Shown one piece after another: positions 1 to 5,886 of a stretch of DNA of 8,027 bases. The notes beneath the pieces are model-generated. The model had not been told where the DNA came from, ran no database searches, and saw only the letters and a program-made list of their open reading frames with translations. The position numbers and the translations under genes are program-made. This DNA comes from Acidobacteriota bacterium. Lineage in GTDB: Bacteria > Acidobacteriota > Terriglobia > UBA7540. The DNA is taken from NCBI GenBank assembly GCA_021828225.1, contig JAKASH010000113.1:1-8027 (forward strand). The letters run 5' to 3'. Position 1 is the first letter of the stretch. Every line of letters begins with the position of its first letter.

Positions 1-86
1 AAGGCCTTGCACGGCCGGCCACCTTTCACCGAACGGTTCGCGTTTTTCGCGCTGCCATTCGGCGATGGCATCCTCTTCAATGGGGC
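1..86 (-). pseudogene. Fragment of a second small kinase-like gene, running off the left edge
   Basis: Read on the minus strand, this stretch encodes residues resembling EEDAIAEWQREKREPFGERW, matching SEDAIAQWQIEKGEQFGQRW in the intact kinase-like protein encoded at 205-699. At DNA level, 5-75 aligns without gaps to 287-357 with roughly five of six bases identical. The match stops abruptly near 75, at the left copy of a 12-bp direct repeat. The glycine-rich loop and lysine that should lie upstream are absent: the reading frame stays open back to the stop codon at 205-207 but encodes unrelated sequence. I infer a tandem duplicate that lost its 5' half. Its 3' end lies outside the window, so a rearranged but expressed gene with an upstream GTG start cannot be excluded. 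Confidence 0.55.
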
Positions 87-168
87 TGCGGCGGGCGCCG
101 GGGCGCCCGCCGCGGAAAATGCGACCTCCGAGCGTTACCAACCGCCCAAGACAATGCTTCAATGGGGC
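75..168. repeat. 12-bp direct repeat flanking a palindrome-bearing 70-bp segment
   Basis: CTTCAATGGGGC occurs at 75-86 and again, identically, at 157-168, 82 bp apart. Homology of the left-edge fragment to its intact relative ends at the left copy. The enclosed segment carries the perfect palindrome at 88-113. The arrangement could be a target-site duplication around a small non-coding element, or the result of slippage. The sequence alone does not decide between these. Confidence 0.5.
88..113. repeat. Perfect GC-rich palindrome (12-bp arms, 2-nt centre)
   Basis: GCGGCGGGCGCC at 88-99 is the exact reverse complement of 102-113, separated by GG. It would form a very stable hairpin in either strand. 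No T-run follows on either side, so it is not a classical intrinsic terminator. It lies between the broken and intact kinase-like copies and may be part of a REP-type cluster with the hairpin at 181-208. Confidence 0.6.
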
Positions 169-180
169 CACGGAAATTTG

Positions 181-208
181 TAGCAGGCACGCTCCGACGT
201 GCCGTCAC
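181..208 (+). repeat. REP-like hairpin element, left copy
   Basis: The element begins with TAGC, preceded by G so that it reads GTAG, the tetranucleotide typical of REP sequences. It has a stem GGCACG (186-191) / CGTGCC (198-203) with the 6-nt loop CTCCGA and ends in GTCAC. C184 can also pair with G204 if A185 is bulged, giving seven pairs. It shares its first four bases and last eight bases (GCCGTCAC) with an inverted element at 7374-7400. The stop codon of the kinase-like gene (complement of 205-207) lies in its distal end. That it is a mobilisable REP is an inference from the GTAG-plus-hairpin form and the RAYT-like gene in the same window. Confidence 0.5.
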
Positions 209-699
209 GCGTCGTCAAACATGATGTTCCCCGGATTTACGTCGGTGACGAAAATACCATAGGCATCGCCCAGCACGGCCAGGATGCGTTGCACGGCGGG
301 CCACCTTTGCCCGAATTGCTCGCCTTTTTCAATCTGCCATTGGGCGATCGCATCCTCGGAAAACTCCGGCGGCCAATCCAGGTACGCGCCGCCAAAGTCC
401 AGCAGAAACGGCGGCGTGACGATAGTCATCTCGATTACCAACAACGCGTCGTCCCTGGCAACAAGTTGCGGCACATGGTGCCCGCACACTTCGTCGACGT
501 TTTGCTCCTTGAGCCGTTTGTAACAGGCCAGTTCGCGGGTGTATGATTCAACTGCGCGATGCGCCTTGATCGCGGTTCCGGCGTTGGTGAAATAAATGTT
601 TCCATGGACGCCGTGGCCGAGCAGTTCACCCAGTGTCAAGCCGTGCCGGGCGGCGTACTGCGCGGCGGTGTCTGGGGGATATTGTGGAGCGGTTGGCAT
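205..699 (-). CDS. Small protein-kinase-like protein (DVNPGNI family), 164 aa
   Basis: The protein resembles a reduced kinase fold. It has a glycine-rich loop GHGVHG (residues 28-33), a candidate ATP-binding lysine in AIKAH (K45), a glutamate in YTREL (E56) and a C-terminal catalytic-loop-like segment TDVNPGNI with D153 and N158. Oddly, a DFG tripeptide occurs earlier, in LLDFGGAYLD (about 99-108), and the chain ends six residues after N158, so no canonical DFG follows the catalytic loop. I recall small proteins with this same ending from planctomycete and verrucomicrobial genomes, so the length is probably normal for the group. The ATG start gives a complete glycine loop; its start codon overlaps that of the divergent gene at 698. 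Substrate and role are unknown, and activity as a kinase is unproven. Confidence 0.75.
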   Translation of the reverse strand: MPTAPQYPPDTAAQYAARHGLTLGELLGHGVHGNIYFTNAGTAIKAHRAVESYTRELACYKRLKEQNVDEVCGHHVPQLVARDDALLVIEMTIVTPPFLLDFGGAYLDWPPEFSEDAIAQWQIEKGEQFGQRWPAVQRILAVLGDAYGIFVTDVNPGNIMFDDA

Positions 700-970
700 G
701 GTTCAAATTTTCACTTCCAGCGGCCTGTCCCGCCTGGTCCACATCGACCTGCACACCGCCGGCCAATGCATCCCGGTGGCCCAGATGGGCGGCGGACGGC
801 TGATATTTGACGAGCCGGTGGCCCTGCCTGACACTGTGGGTGAAGTGCGGATGCGGATCGACGGATTTCCCGCCGGCGCACCTGCGGTCACGAAGCGTTG
901 GCGTGTATTGCTGCATGCCATCGGCGATCCATCCCGCGAAATTTCGGCGAACTTTCAGCCGATCCCGTAG
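698..970 (+). CDS. Conserved-looking small protein of unknown function, 90 aa
   Basis: I cannot assign a function. The chain starts MVQIFTSSGLSR, has no signal peptide or membrane segment, and alternates short hydrophobic and polar stretches with loops, suggesting a small beta-rich domain. Recognisable patches are IPVAQMGGGRLIFDEPV (about 28-44), VRMRIDG and KRWRVLLHA. Codon third positions are strongly G/C, as in the neighbouring genes. A GGAG at 686-689 lies 8 nt before the ATG, supporting this start over upstream in-frame ATGs that would run back through the kinase-like gene. The gene diverges from the kinase-like gene with overlapping start codons (CATG at 697-700). I recall similar small proteins beside such kinase-like genes, so the two may work together; this is inference. 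Confidence 0.65.
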   Translation: MVQIFTSSGLSRLVHIDLHTAGQCIPVAQMGGGRLIFDEPVALPDTVGEVRMRIDGFPAGAPAVTKRWRVLLHAIGDPSREISANFQPIP

Positions 971-972
971 GT

Positions 973-1000
973 GGCCATGGTTCCAGCCTACCATGATGCC
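973..1000 (+). other. Small stem-loop after the orphan gene
   Basis: CATGGT (976-981) and ACCATG (990-995) can pair around an 8-nt loop, extended by GGC (973-975) with GCC (998-1000) across a 2-nt bulge. It starts three bases after the stop codon of the 698-970 gene. No T-run follows directly, so its use as a terminator is only a possibility. Confidence 0.25.
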
Positions 1001-1030
1001 GCGAATACATGAACGTAGTTGTTTTAGACG

Positions 1031-1050
1031 GTTGATAGGAACCTATTAAC
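1031..1050. promoter_or_regulatory. 20-bp near-palindrome, candidate operator
   Basis: GTTGATAGG and CCTATTAAC flank a central AA. Eight of nine arm positions are perfectly complementary and the ninth is G-T. It is AT-rich against a GC-rich background and lies in the gene-free region 245 bp before cas3. A dimeric repressor or activator site is a reasonable reading, but no regulator gene is visible in the window. It lies 145 bp upstream of the best promoter candidate. Confidence 0.35.
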
Positions 1051-1194
1051 CGTGGCGACACCACATGAGACCATGCCGCCATGGGCTGCGTGATTGCCCT
1101 TGGTGCTTGCACGCGGATAATCGGCCCTCTTTTCCGTCCGTCTGGTCGGTACGCGCAAGGGAACGGCGCCGAAAGGCTGGGTTATGGTTCTTGC

Positions 1195-1223
1195 TTGCAT
1201 CGCCGGGGATTCTGGTGGATAAT
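1195..1223 (+). promoter_or_regulatory. Candidate sigma70-type promoter of the cas operon
   Basis: TTGCAT (1195-1200) is followed, after exactly 17 nt, by GATAAT (1218-1223), which matches five of six bases of the -10 consensus; the -35 matches three of six. Transcription would start near 1230, giving a leader of about 65 nt before cas3. A weaker pair, TTGCCC (1094-1099) and GATAAT (1116-1121) spaced by 16, lies further upstream. Chance occurrence is possible. Confidence 0.35.
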
Positions 1224-1294
1224 CCCAAACACATGCCGAACCGTGGCAGGCAGGAAAACTTAGCCCGGCACGGGTCGCAGGGGCGGGTGAAGCG

Positions 1295-3952
1295 ATGCGT
1301 GGTTTTGAGGAAATGTTTGAGAGGCTGACAGGCTACGAGCCGATGCGATGGCAATGCCGTCTGTACCAGCAATGGCTCGCCGGGGATATCAAGCCCGCCA
1401 TCGACCTGCCGACCGGCATGGGAAAGACCAGCGCCATGGCGATCTGGTTCATCGCTCGCGCCACGCAGGCGAAGAGTAACGCTCCGCATCTTCTTCCAAC
1501 ACGGCTTGTCTACGTCGTGGACCGGCGCACAGTGGTCGACCAGGCCACCACGTTGGCCGAGGCGATCAAGAAAAAGGCGCAATCGGCGGGGCTTGAACCG
1601 CCCGCGGTCAGCACGCTCCGCGGCCAGTTCGCGGATAACCGCGAATGGACCCACGATCCGTCAAAACCCGCGATTATCATCGGTACGGTGGATATGATCG
1701 GCAGCCGCTTGCTTTTCAGCGGTTACCGGAGCTCCTACAAACAGCGTCCACTGGATGCTGGGCTGCTTGCCCAGGATTCGCTGCTGCTTCTCGACGAGGC
1801 CCATTTATCCAAGCCCTTCGCGAAGCTCCTCAGCGCCATCAGCGATCGGGGACAATTCCAGAAGGGCCGGGGCGGCCGCCCTTGCGGTTCTCCGATGAAA
1901 GTGGTCCGGATGTCGGCCACCGTTGGGGGCGACAGTGAACATTGCTTCAGACTCGAGTCGTCCGACCTGGAAGGTAACCGTGAAAATAACTGCGTTCTAC
2001 GGCGCTACGCTGCTGATAAACACCTGTCTCTTCACGAGAACACCCAGGACGTCAGGGGCAAAATTGCGAGAGCTGCAACTGAACTTGCGGGCGATGACTC
2101 GCGCGTGGTGATATTCGTGCGATCGCCGGACGATGCGGACAAGATTGCCGAACAAATCAAAGCGTACGGTGGGGGGAACGGGCCGTTTAAAAATGCGGTC
2201 GCCATACTCACCGGCACCATGCGCGGCCTCGAACGCGATGAACTGCTGCAGCCGCCGGACAGCGATCAACAGCACTCGCGGCGGGTTATGCAGCGCTTCC
2301 TGAAGGCCAAGAACGACCCCGAAGGTGGTCCGGCCATTCTCGTTTCCACCAGTGCCGGCGAGGTCGGCTTTGACCTGAATGCGGATCACCTTGTCTGCGA
2401 TGCCGCCCCGTTGGATTCCATAATTCAGCGACTTGGCCGGGTTAATCGCCGCGGCAGCGGCGTCGCGAAGGTGCACCTTTTCGCAGGTAGGCCAAAAGGG
2501 GGAAAGAAAAAGAGCACGGCAAAACAAGGGCAAGACAGCGCCCCCGCACACACCTATGAAACGGCCTCAACCAAAACGCTTGAAATCCTTAAGCAACTCC
2601 CGAAGCTTCCCGACGGCTCACTGGACGCCAGCCCGAAAGCATTTGACTATTTGAAAAAACCCGATAACGATAGCGCGTTGACACCGAAACCAGCGATAGT
2701 TGAGGTGACGGACATTCTCCTTGATGCCTGGTCTATGACCACCATTGTGGAGCCGATGCCCGGGCGACCGCCCGTGGCCAACTGGCTCCGTGGAATCGCC
2801 CCCGACCTGCCCGAGACCACGATTGCCTGGCGGGCGGAATTGGACGTAGACGGCTTTGGCGATCTCGATATCAGTGATGTCGAAGAATGGTTCGACGCGC
2901 ACCGGATCCTGCCGCATGAGACCCTAACCGTGCCCACGTACAAGGCGGCGGAATGGATCAGGGATCGGTGGGATGATCTGAATGAGCAAACTCAGCGTAG
3001 AATTGGCGCCCATCACTGCGTGATTGACCGCGCCGGCTTGCGCACGATCGAGCTGGAAACTTTGGCCAACCGGGCACGGGAGGAACAAATCGACGACCTG
3101 CTCAATCACGCAGACCTCATTCTGCCGGCCTCCTTTGGCGGCGTTGAGCCTGCAAGCGGCACGTTAACCTCACGCCTGCCTGATTCCAACGTTGGCGGCT
3201 GGGACAAGGCCGCGGATGTGGCAGACAAAATTATCCCCGATTCCGACCGCCGCTATCGGTTAATCCGGACGGCCGAGTGCGAAGAGCCGCTTGCAGGAGA
3301 GATGCCGGAGAAACCGGAAAACCTTTCGCGATTTGTATTGGAGTTGCCCTCGGGTGAGGATACAAACCCGCAGTTGGTCAGCCTTGTTCCCAAGCGTATG
3401 CGCCCGGAATTCGGCATGCGGGAGCAGTACCTTGACGAGCACGTCGCAGCGGTGAAGCGGTGTGCCGGCGATATCGCGAACCGGCTCCGGCTCGAAAACC
3501 CAATACGCGCAGCGCTCGAAGCTGCGGCCGAATGGCACGACCAGGGCAAGGTCCGGGAAATATGGCAACTGGCTGTCGGCGGCAACGTGGAACATCCGCT
3601 GGCGAAATCCGGTGGGAAGAGGCGTCGAATTCCCGGCGGGTATCGCCACGAATTTGGGTCGCTCCGCGAGTTTTCCGATGCACTCCACAGCAAGACCGAC
3701 GCCGAAGTGTTTGATCTGGCGATGCATCTGATCGCGACGCATCACGGCCGCGGCAGGCCGCATTTCCCTAAAGGTGGCTTTGACCCCGACGCCCGGCGGC
3801 TGTCGCCGGAGGTCGCCACCGCAATCCTGCGTCGCTTCGCCCGGCTCCAACGTAAGTACAGCTACTGGTACTTGGCCTGGCTGGAGAATCTTCTCCGCTG
3901 TGCCGACGCGATGGCATCCGCTGACAATGACCGCAAAGGGAACAATGGATAA
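1295..3952 (+). CDS. cas3: Cas3 helicase-nuclease (subtype I-U/I-G), helicase then HD
   Basis: This is the effector enzyme of type I CRISPR interference: recruited by Cascade, it unwinds target DNA in an ATP-dependent way and cuts it with its HD domain. The helicase part comes first: Walker A PTGMGKTS (39-46), DEAH (167-170), SAT (207-209), STSAGEVGFDL (351-361) and arginine-finger motif QRLGRVNRRG (378-387). The HD domain is C-terminal, with candidate metal ligands H716, H748-D749, H785, H816-H817 and D871 all present. HD at the C terminus is usual for this subtype, whereas most other type I systems place it first. A lysine/alanine-rich linker lies near 400-415. The ATG at 1295 has a weak GGGTGA four bases upstream; an in-frame ATG at 1313 (Met7) is an alternative. 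At 885 aa it looks complete and active. It overlaps the next gene by 8 nt. Confidence 0.96.
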   Translation: MRGFEEMFERLTGYEPMRWQCRLYQQWLAGDIKPAIDLPTGMGKTSAMAIWFIARATQAKSNAPHLLPTRLVYVVDRRTVVDQATTLAEAIKKKAQSAGLEPPAVSTLRGQFADNREWTHDPSKPAIIIGTVDMIGSRLLFSGYRSSYKQRPLDAGLLAQDSLLLLDEAHLSKPFAKLLSAISDRGQFQKGRGGRPCGSPMKVVRMSATVGGDSEHCFRLESSDLEGNRENNCVLRRYAADKHLSLHENTQDVRGKIARAATELAGDDSRVVIFVRSPDDADKIAEQIKAYGGGNGPFKNAVAILTGTMRGLERDELLQPPDSDQQHSRRVMQRFLKAKNDPEGGPAILVSTSAGEVGFDLNADHLVCDAAPLDSIIQRLGRVNRRGSGVAKVHLFAGRPKGGKKKSTAKQGQDSAPAHTYETASTKTLEILKQLPKLPDGSLDASPKAFDYLKKPDNDSALTPKPAIVEVTDILLDAWSMTTIVEPMPGRPPVANWLRGIAPDLPETTIAWRAELDVDGFGDLDISDVEEWFDAHRILPHETLTVPTYKAAEWIRDRWDDLNEQTQRRIGAHHCVIDRAGLRTIELETLANRAREEQIDDLLNHADLILPASFGGVEPASGTLTSRLPDSNVGGWDKAADVADKIIPDSDRRYRLIRTAECEEPLAGEMPEKPENLSRFVLELPSGEDTNPQLVSLVPKRMRPEFGMREQYLDEHVAAVKRCAGDIANRLRLENPIRAALEAAAEWHDQGKVREIWQLAVGGNVEHPLAKSGGKRRRIPGGYRHEFGSLREFSDALHSKTDAEVFDLAMHLIATHHGRGRPHFPKGGFDPDARRLSPEVATAILRRFARLQRKYSYWYLAWLENLLRCADAMASADNDRKGNNG

Positions 3953-4748
3953 TCCAAAGCCCAACATCACCGTCCCGGTCGATCTGGCCAACCCCGGCCA
4001 ATTCTTCGCTTGTTGCGGGTTGCTGGAGTTGGCAGACCGGCTTTGGCCGGGGGCGGAGGGCTGGTTTAGTGGTGACAAATTCTCAATCTCATCCGCGAAT
4101 GCCAAATGTGATCTAGCCATCCTCCTGCGGGCTTTTTCCAGCGCTGCTGTTGATCAGGTGGATTCTAACGATAGTGCAGCCTCCCCCCTTCGGTTGCGGC
4201 TTACCACCACAGCGATTTTGCTCGATTGGTGGCGTGACGAGGCAGCAGGCGGACAACGTTTGAAAACATGGGCGGGTCGCCAATCCGGACCACAAATCTT
4301 CCGATTGATGAAGGCCCGAGTGTTAGAAGCGCCACCCAACGATCCCTTCGGTTTTGCAGCGGCGATCTTTGACGGCAAGGACGGTAAGGCCAGAAAGAAA
4401 ACCACATCGCCATTTTATTTTGATTCCCGCAGAGCGGGAACGAGCTTGGACGCCGGATTTTCCGCGGATGAGCAGCAGATGTCGGTGCGGGAGTACCCAG
4501 TTGTTGAAGCCCTGGCCATGGTGGGGCTGCAGCGATGCCGTCCCCGAGTTGAGGAATCGGCTACACGCCCCACGTTTGCATACACCGCATGGGCGGAACA
4601 CTTGGGCGCTTCGACGGTTCCAAGTGTTGTCTGCGGTGTCGTGAAATTCCCATCCTGCGGCATCTACCGATTTACAAGGCCCTCGCGTGGGGGCCAATAC
4701 GTGTCCATGTTTACCCGCGCTACGCGCGAAAGGAGTTCACATGTCTGA
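3945..4748 (+). CDS. csb3: Csb3-like Cascade subunit (small Cas8-like), 267 aa
   Basis: This is the accessory Cascade protein found in one branch of subtype I-U/I-G, between cas3 and csb1, where other branches carry the much larger Csx17/Cas8u2. The N-terminal block VDLANPGQFFACCGLLELA (12-30), followed by DRLWPGAEGW, and the later FYFDSRR (157-163) with YPVVEALAMVGLQRCRP (184-200) and CGIYRFT (238-244) are the patterns by which I recognise Csb3. Its likely role is the large-subunit position, meaning PAM sensing and Cas3 recruitment, but this is inferred from the missing Cas8 rather than from a visible catalytic site. The start is set by AAAGGGA (3935-3941) before ATG 3945; the ATG lies inside the end of cas3 (ATGGATAA). 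Its own end overlaps csb1 by 8 nt. No transmembrane segment is seen. Confidence 0.82.
   Translation: MDNPKPNITVPVDLANPGQFFACCGLLELADRLWPGAEGWFSGDKFSISSANAKCDLAILLRAFSSAAVDQVDSNDSAASPLRLRLTTTAILLDWWRDEAAGGQRLKTWAGRQSGPQIFRLMKARVLEAPPNDPFGFAAAIFDGKDGKARKKTTSPFYFDSRRAGTSLDAGFSADEQQMSVREYPVVEALAMVGLQRCRPRVEESATRPTFAYTAWAEHLGASTVPSVVCGVVKFPSCGIYRFTRPSRGGQYVSMFTRATRERSSHV
4729..4735 (+). promoter_or_regulatory. Strong ribosome binding site fixing the csb1 start
   Basis: AAAGGAG lies 5 nt before ATG 4741. It decides that start over an in-frame ATG at 4687, which has no such site and would lie well within the end of csb3. Confidence 0.75.
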
Positions 4749-5886
4749 AGTAAATGTCAAACAATACGATAGTTGGCTGAGCAACGACGGCCCGGTGGCG
4801 ATAGCGATCCGACAACACCTTACTCCGGCTAGCCAGCCGGACGATATTATTTTTCCACCCAGCTACGCTAACCCTTCGCAGAAAAAGGGGGATCCGCCAG
4901 TCTATAACATCGATGGCGAGGGGGCGGCGTCCGTCTGCGTGCTCGACAGCATCCCGTCTCAGGCGAACCGCTTGGAGCCGATGTTTGCTTCCGACAAGTA
5001 CAAAGCACTGGTTCCCCAGATACAAATCAAATTCAAGGACGGACTGGTCCGCAACCTTTTGGAGATCGGCCATCGCATCGCCGATGCCGCATTTCGCGGT
5101 ACGGAAATTGCGCCTGCCATCAAAGCCGCATTTGGCGATTTCGCAAAAGACAACGCCGTTACTCTTGCAAAACTTGCGCCAACATCCTTGATCTTCGGCG
5201 CGTGGGATTCGCGTGACAGTCAGGCCAAGATTCCGCGACTTATTAATTCGATTATTCGGGCGAGAAACGTTGTTCAACTGAAACGCTCCGCGCAGTATGT
5301 TCCCGCAGTCAATTACGAACGCGAAGGCCTTCTGCCGGATGGTCTTGCAGGCAAACCGGCCGATGTTGGTCTAGCCGATGTGCCTTCAGTCCACGTGCTC
5401 GGAGGGATACAGGTCAATGGAGAAATCGTCCGCGACGCCTCGCTTAACCTGGTCTCATTGCGGTGCCTGCGCGGTACCACTCCCGAGGAAACCCTGAAGC
5501 TCCAACGTTACATCCTTGCCCTGTGCCTCATCGCAATGGCCGCCGAACCTGATCTTAATTTGCGGCAGGGCTGCCTGCTCACACTGAACCCTGCAAAGCC
5601 ATGTTCCCCTCAGCTCGTCGCACGCAGCGGCCAACGCACCGACCACAGGCTCGACCTCGCAGAAGCAGTCAAATTTGCTCAGATTGCCGCGAAGGAGTTT
5701 GGCGTAACGCAGGCATATGCCGAGCCAATCGCGTTTGCTGCCGACACTTTAAAGAAATGGCTCGACACTGAAAAGAACGCCAAAAAGAACAAAAAGAACG
5801 AGAAGGCCGAGAAAAGTGCCGACGGCGGCAGCGCCCCTCCTGAACCCACCGAAAACACCAATTCCAACGCCGAGGCATCCGCTTGA
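4741..5886 (+). CDS. csb1: Csb1 (GSU0053-type Cas7), Cascade backbone, 381 aa
   Basis: Csb1 is the Cas7 protein of subtype I-U/I-G; multiple copies coat the crRNA spacer and form the helical backbone of the surveillance complex. The family block VLDSIPSQANRLEP (68-81) is clear, followed by GHRIADA (110-116), FGAWDSRDSQAKIPRL (152-167) with SIIRARNV (170-177), and YVPAVNY (186-192). The last 40 residues (about 341-381) are a low-complexity tail: first lysine- and glutamate-rich, with AKKNKKNEKAEKS, then proline-, asparagine- and alanine-rich. This tail looks disordered and outside the fold. The DNA there contains AAAAAGAAC-type repeats. The ATG overlaps the end of csb3, and the TGA overlaps the TTG of csb2. 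Confidence 0.95.
   Translation: MSEVNVKQYDSWLSNDGPVAIAIRQHLTPASQPDDIIFPPSYANPSQKKGDPPVYNIDGEGAASVCVLDSIPSQANRLEPMFASDKYKALVPQIQIKFKDGLVRNLLEIGHRIADAAFRGTEIAPAIKAAFGDFAKDNAVTLAKLAPTSLIFGAWDSRDSQAKIPRLINSIIRARNVVQLKRSAQYVPAVNYEREGLLPDGLAGKPADVGLADVPSVHVLGGIQVNGEIVRDASLNLVSLRCLRGTTPEETLKLQRYILALCLIAMAAEPDLNLRQGCLLTLNPAKPCSPQLVARSGQRTDHRLDLAEAVKFAQIAAKEFGVTQAYAEPIAFAADTLKKWLDTEKNAKKNKKNEKAEKSADGGSAPPEPTENTNSNAEASA
5872..5875 (+). promoter_or_regulatory. Ribosome binding site supporting the TTG start of csb2
   Basis: GAGG lies 7 nt before TTG 5883. No in-frame ATG is available until well inside the conserved N-terminal block, so this site together with protein homology supports the non-ATG start. 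Confidence 0.55.

Larger units (their letters stand above)
971..1294. other. Gene-free region upstream of the cas operon
   Basis: This stretch of about 320 bp lies between the small orphan gene and cas3. Short open frames on both strands resemble no protein I know, and those extending into cas3 are antisense or out-of-frame shadows. It contains a stem-loop (973-1000), a 20-bp near-palindrome (1031-1050) and promoter-like hexamers (1195-1223). I see no CRISPR repeat or spacer pattern and no tRNA or rRNA. It is the only space available for the operon's promoter and any operator. Confidence 0.7.

Noticed and set aside
596..697. Upstream in-frame extension of the 698-970 gene
   Set aside because: It would run through the kinase-like gene on the other strand; the ATG at 698 has a GGAG at good spacing and begins a plausible N terminus.
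626..994. Minus-strand open frame (122 codons) over the small orphan gene
   Set aside because: It overlaps both the kinase-like gene and the 698-970 gene in other frames; the latter has a ribosome binding site and gene-like codon use.
1019..1049. Alternative promoter TTGTTT ... TATTAA overlapping the near-palindrome
   Set aside because: The spacing is 19 nt, both hexamers match poorly, and it lies about 245 bp from cas3; the 1195-1223 pair is better.
971..1294. CRISPR array or leader in the gene-free region
   Set aside because: No repeated unit of 25-40 bp at regular spacing is present; only short shared words such as GGATAATC recur.
1046..1654. Minus-strand open frame (202 codons) in the cas upstream region and cas3 5' end
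   Set aside because: It is antisense to the Walker A part of cas3 and has an Arg/His/Pro-rich composition without family features.
3260..4120. Minus-strand open frame (286 codons) across the cas3/csb3 junction
   Set aside because: It is antisense to the HD domain of cas3 and the csb3 start, both clearly coding, and shows no recognisable motif.
4687..4740. Earlier in-frame ATG for csb1
   Set aside because: The added residues match the end of csb3 read in another frame, and the AAAGGAG site clearly serves ATG 4741.
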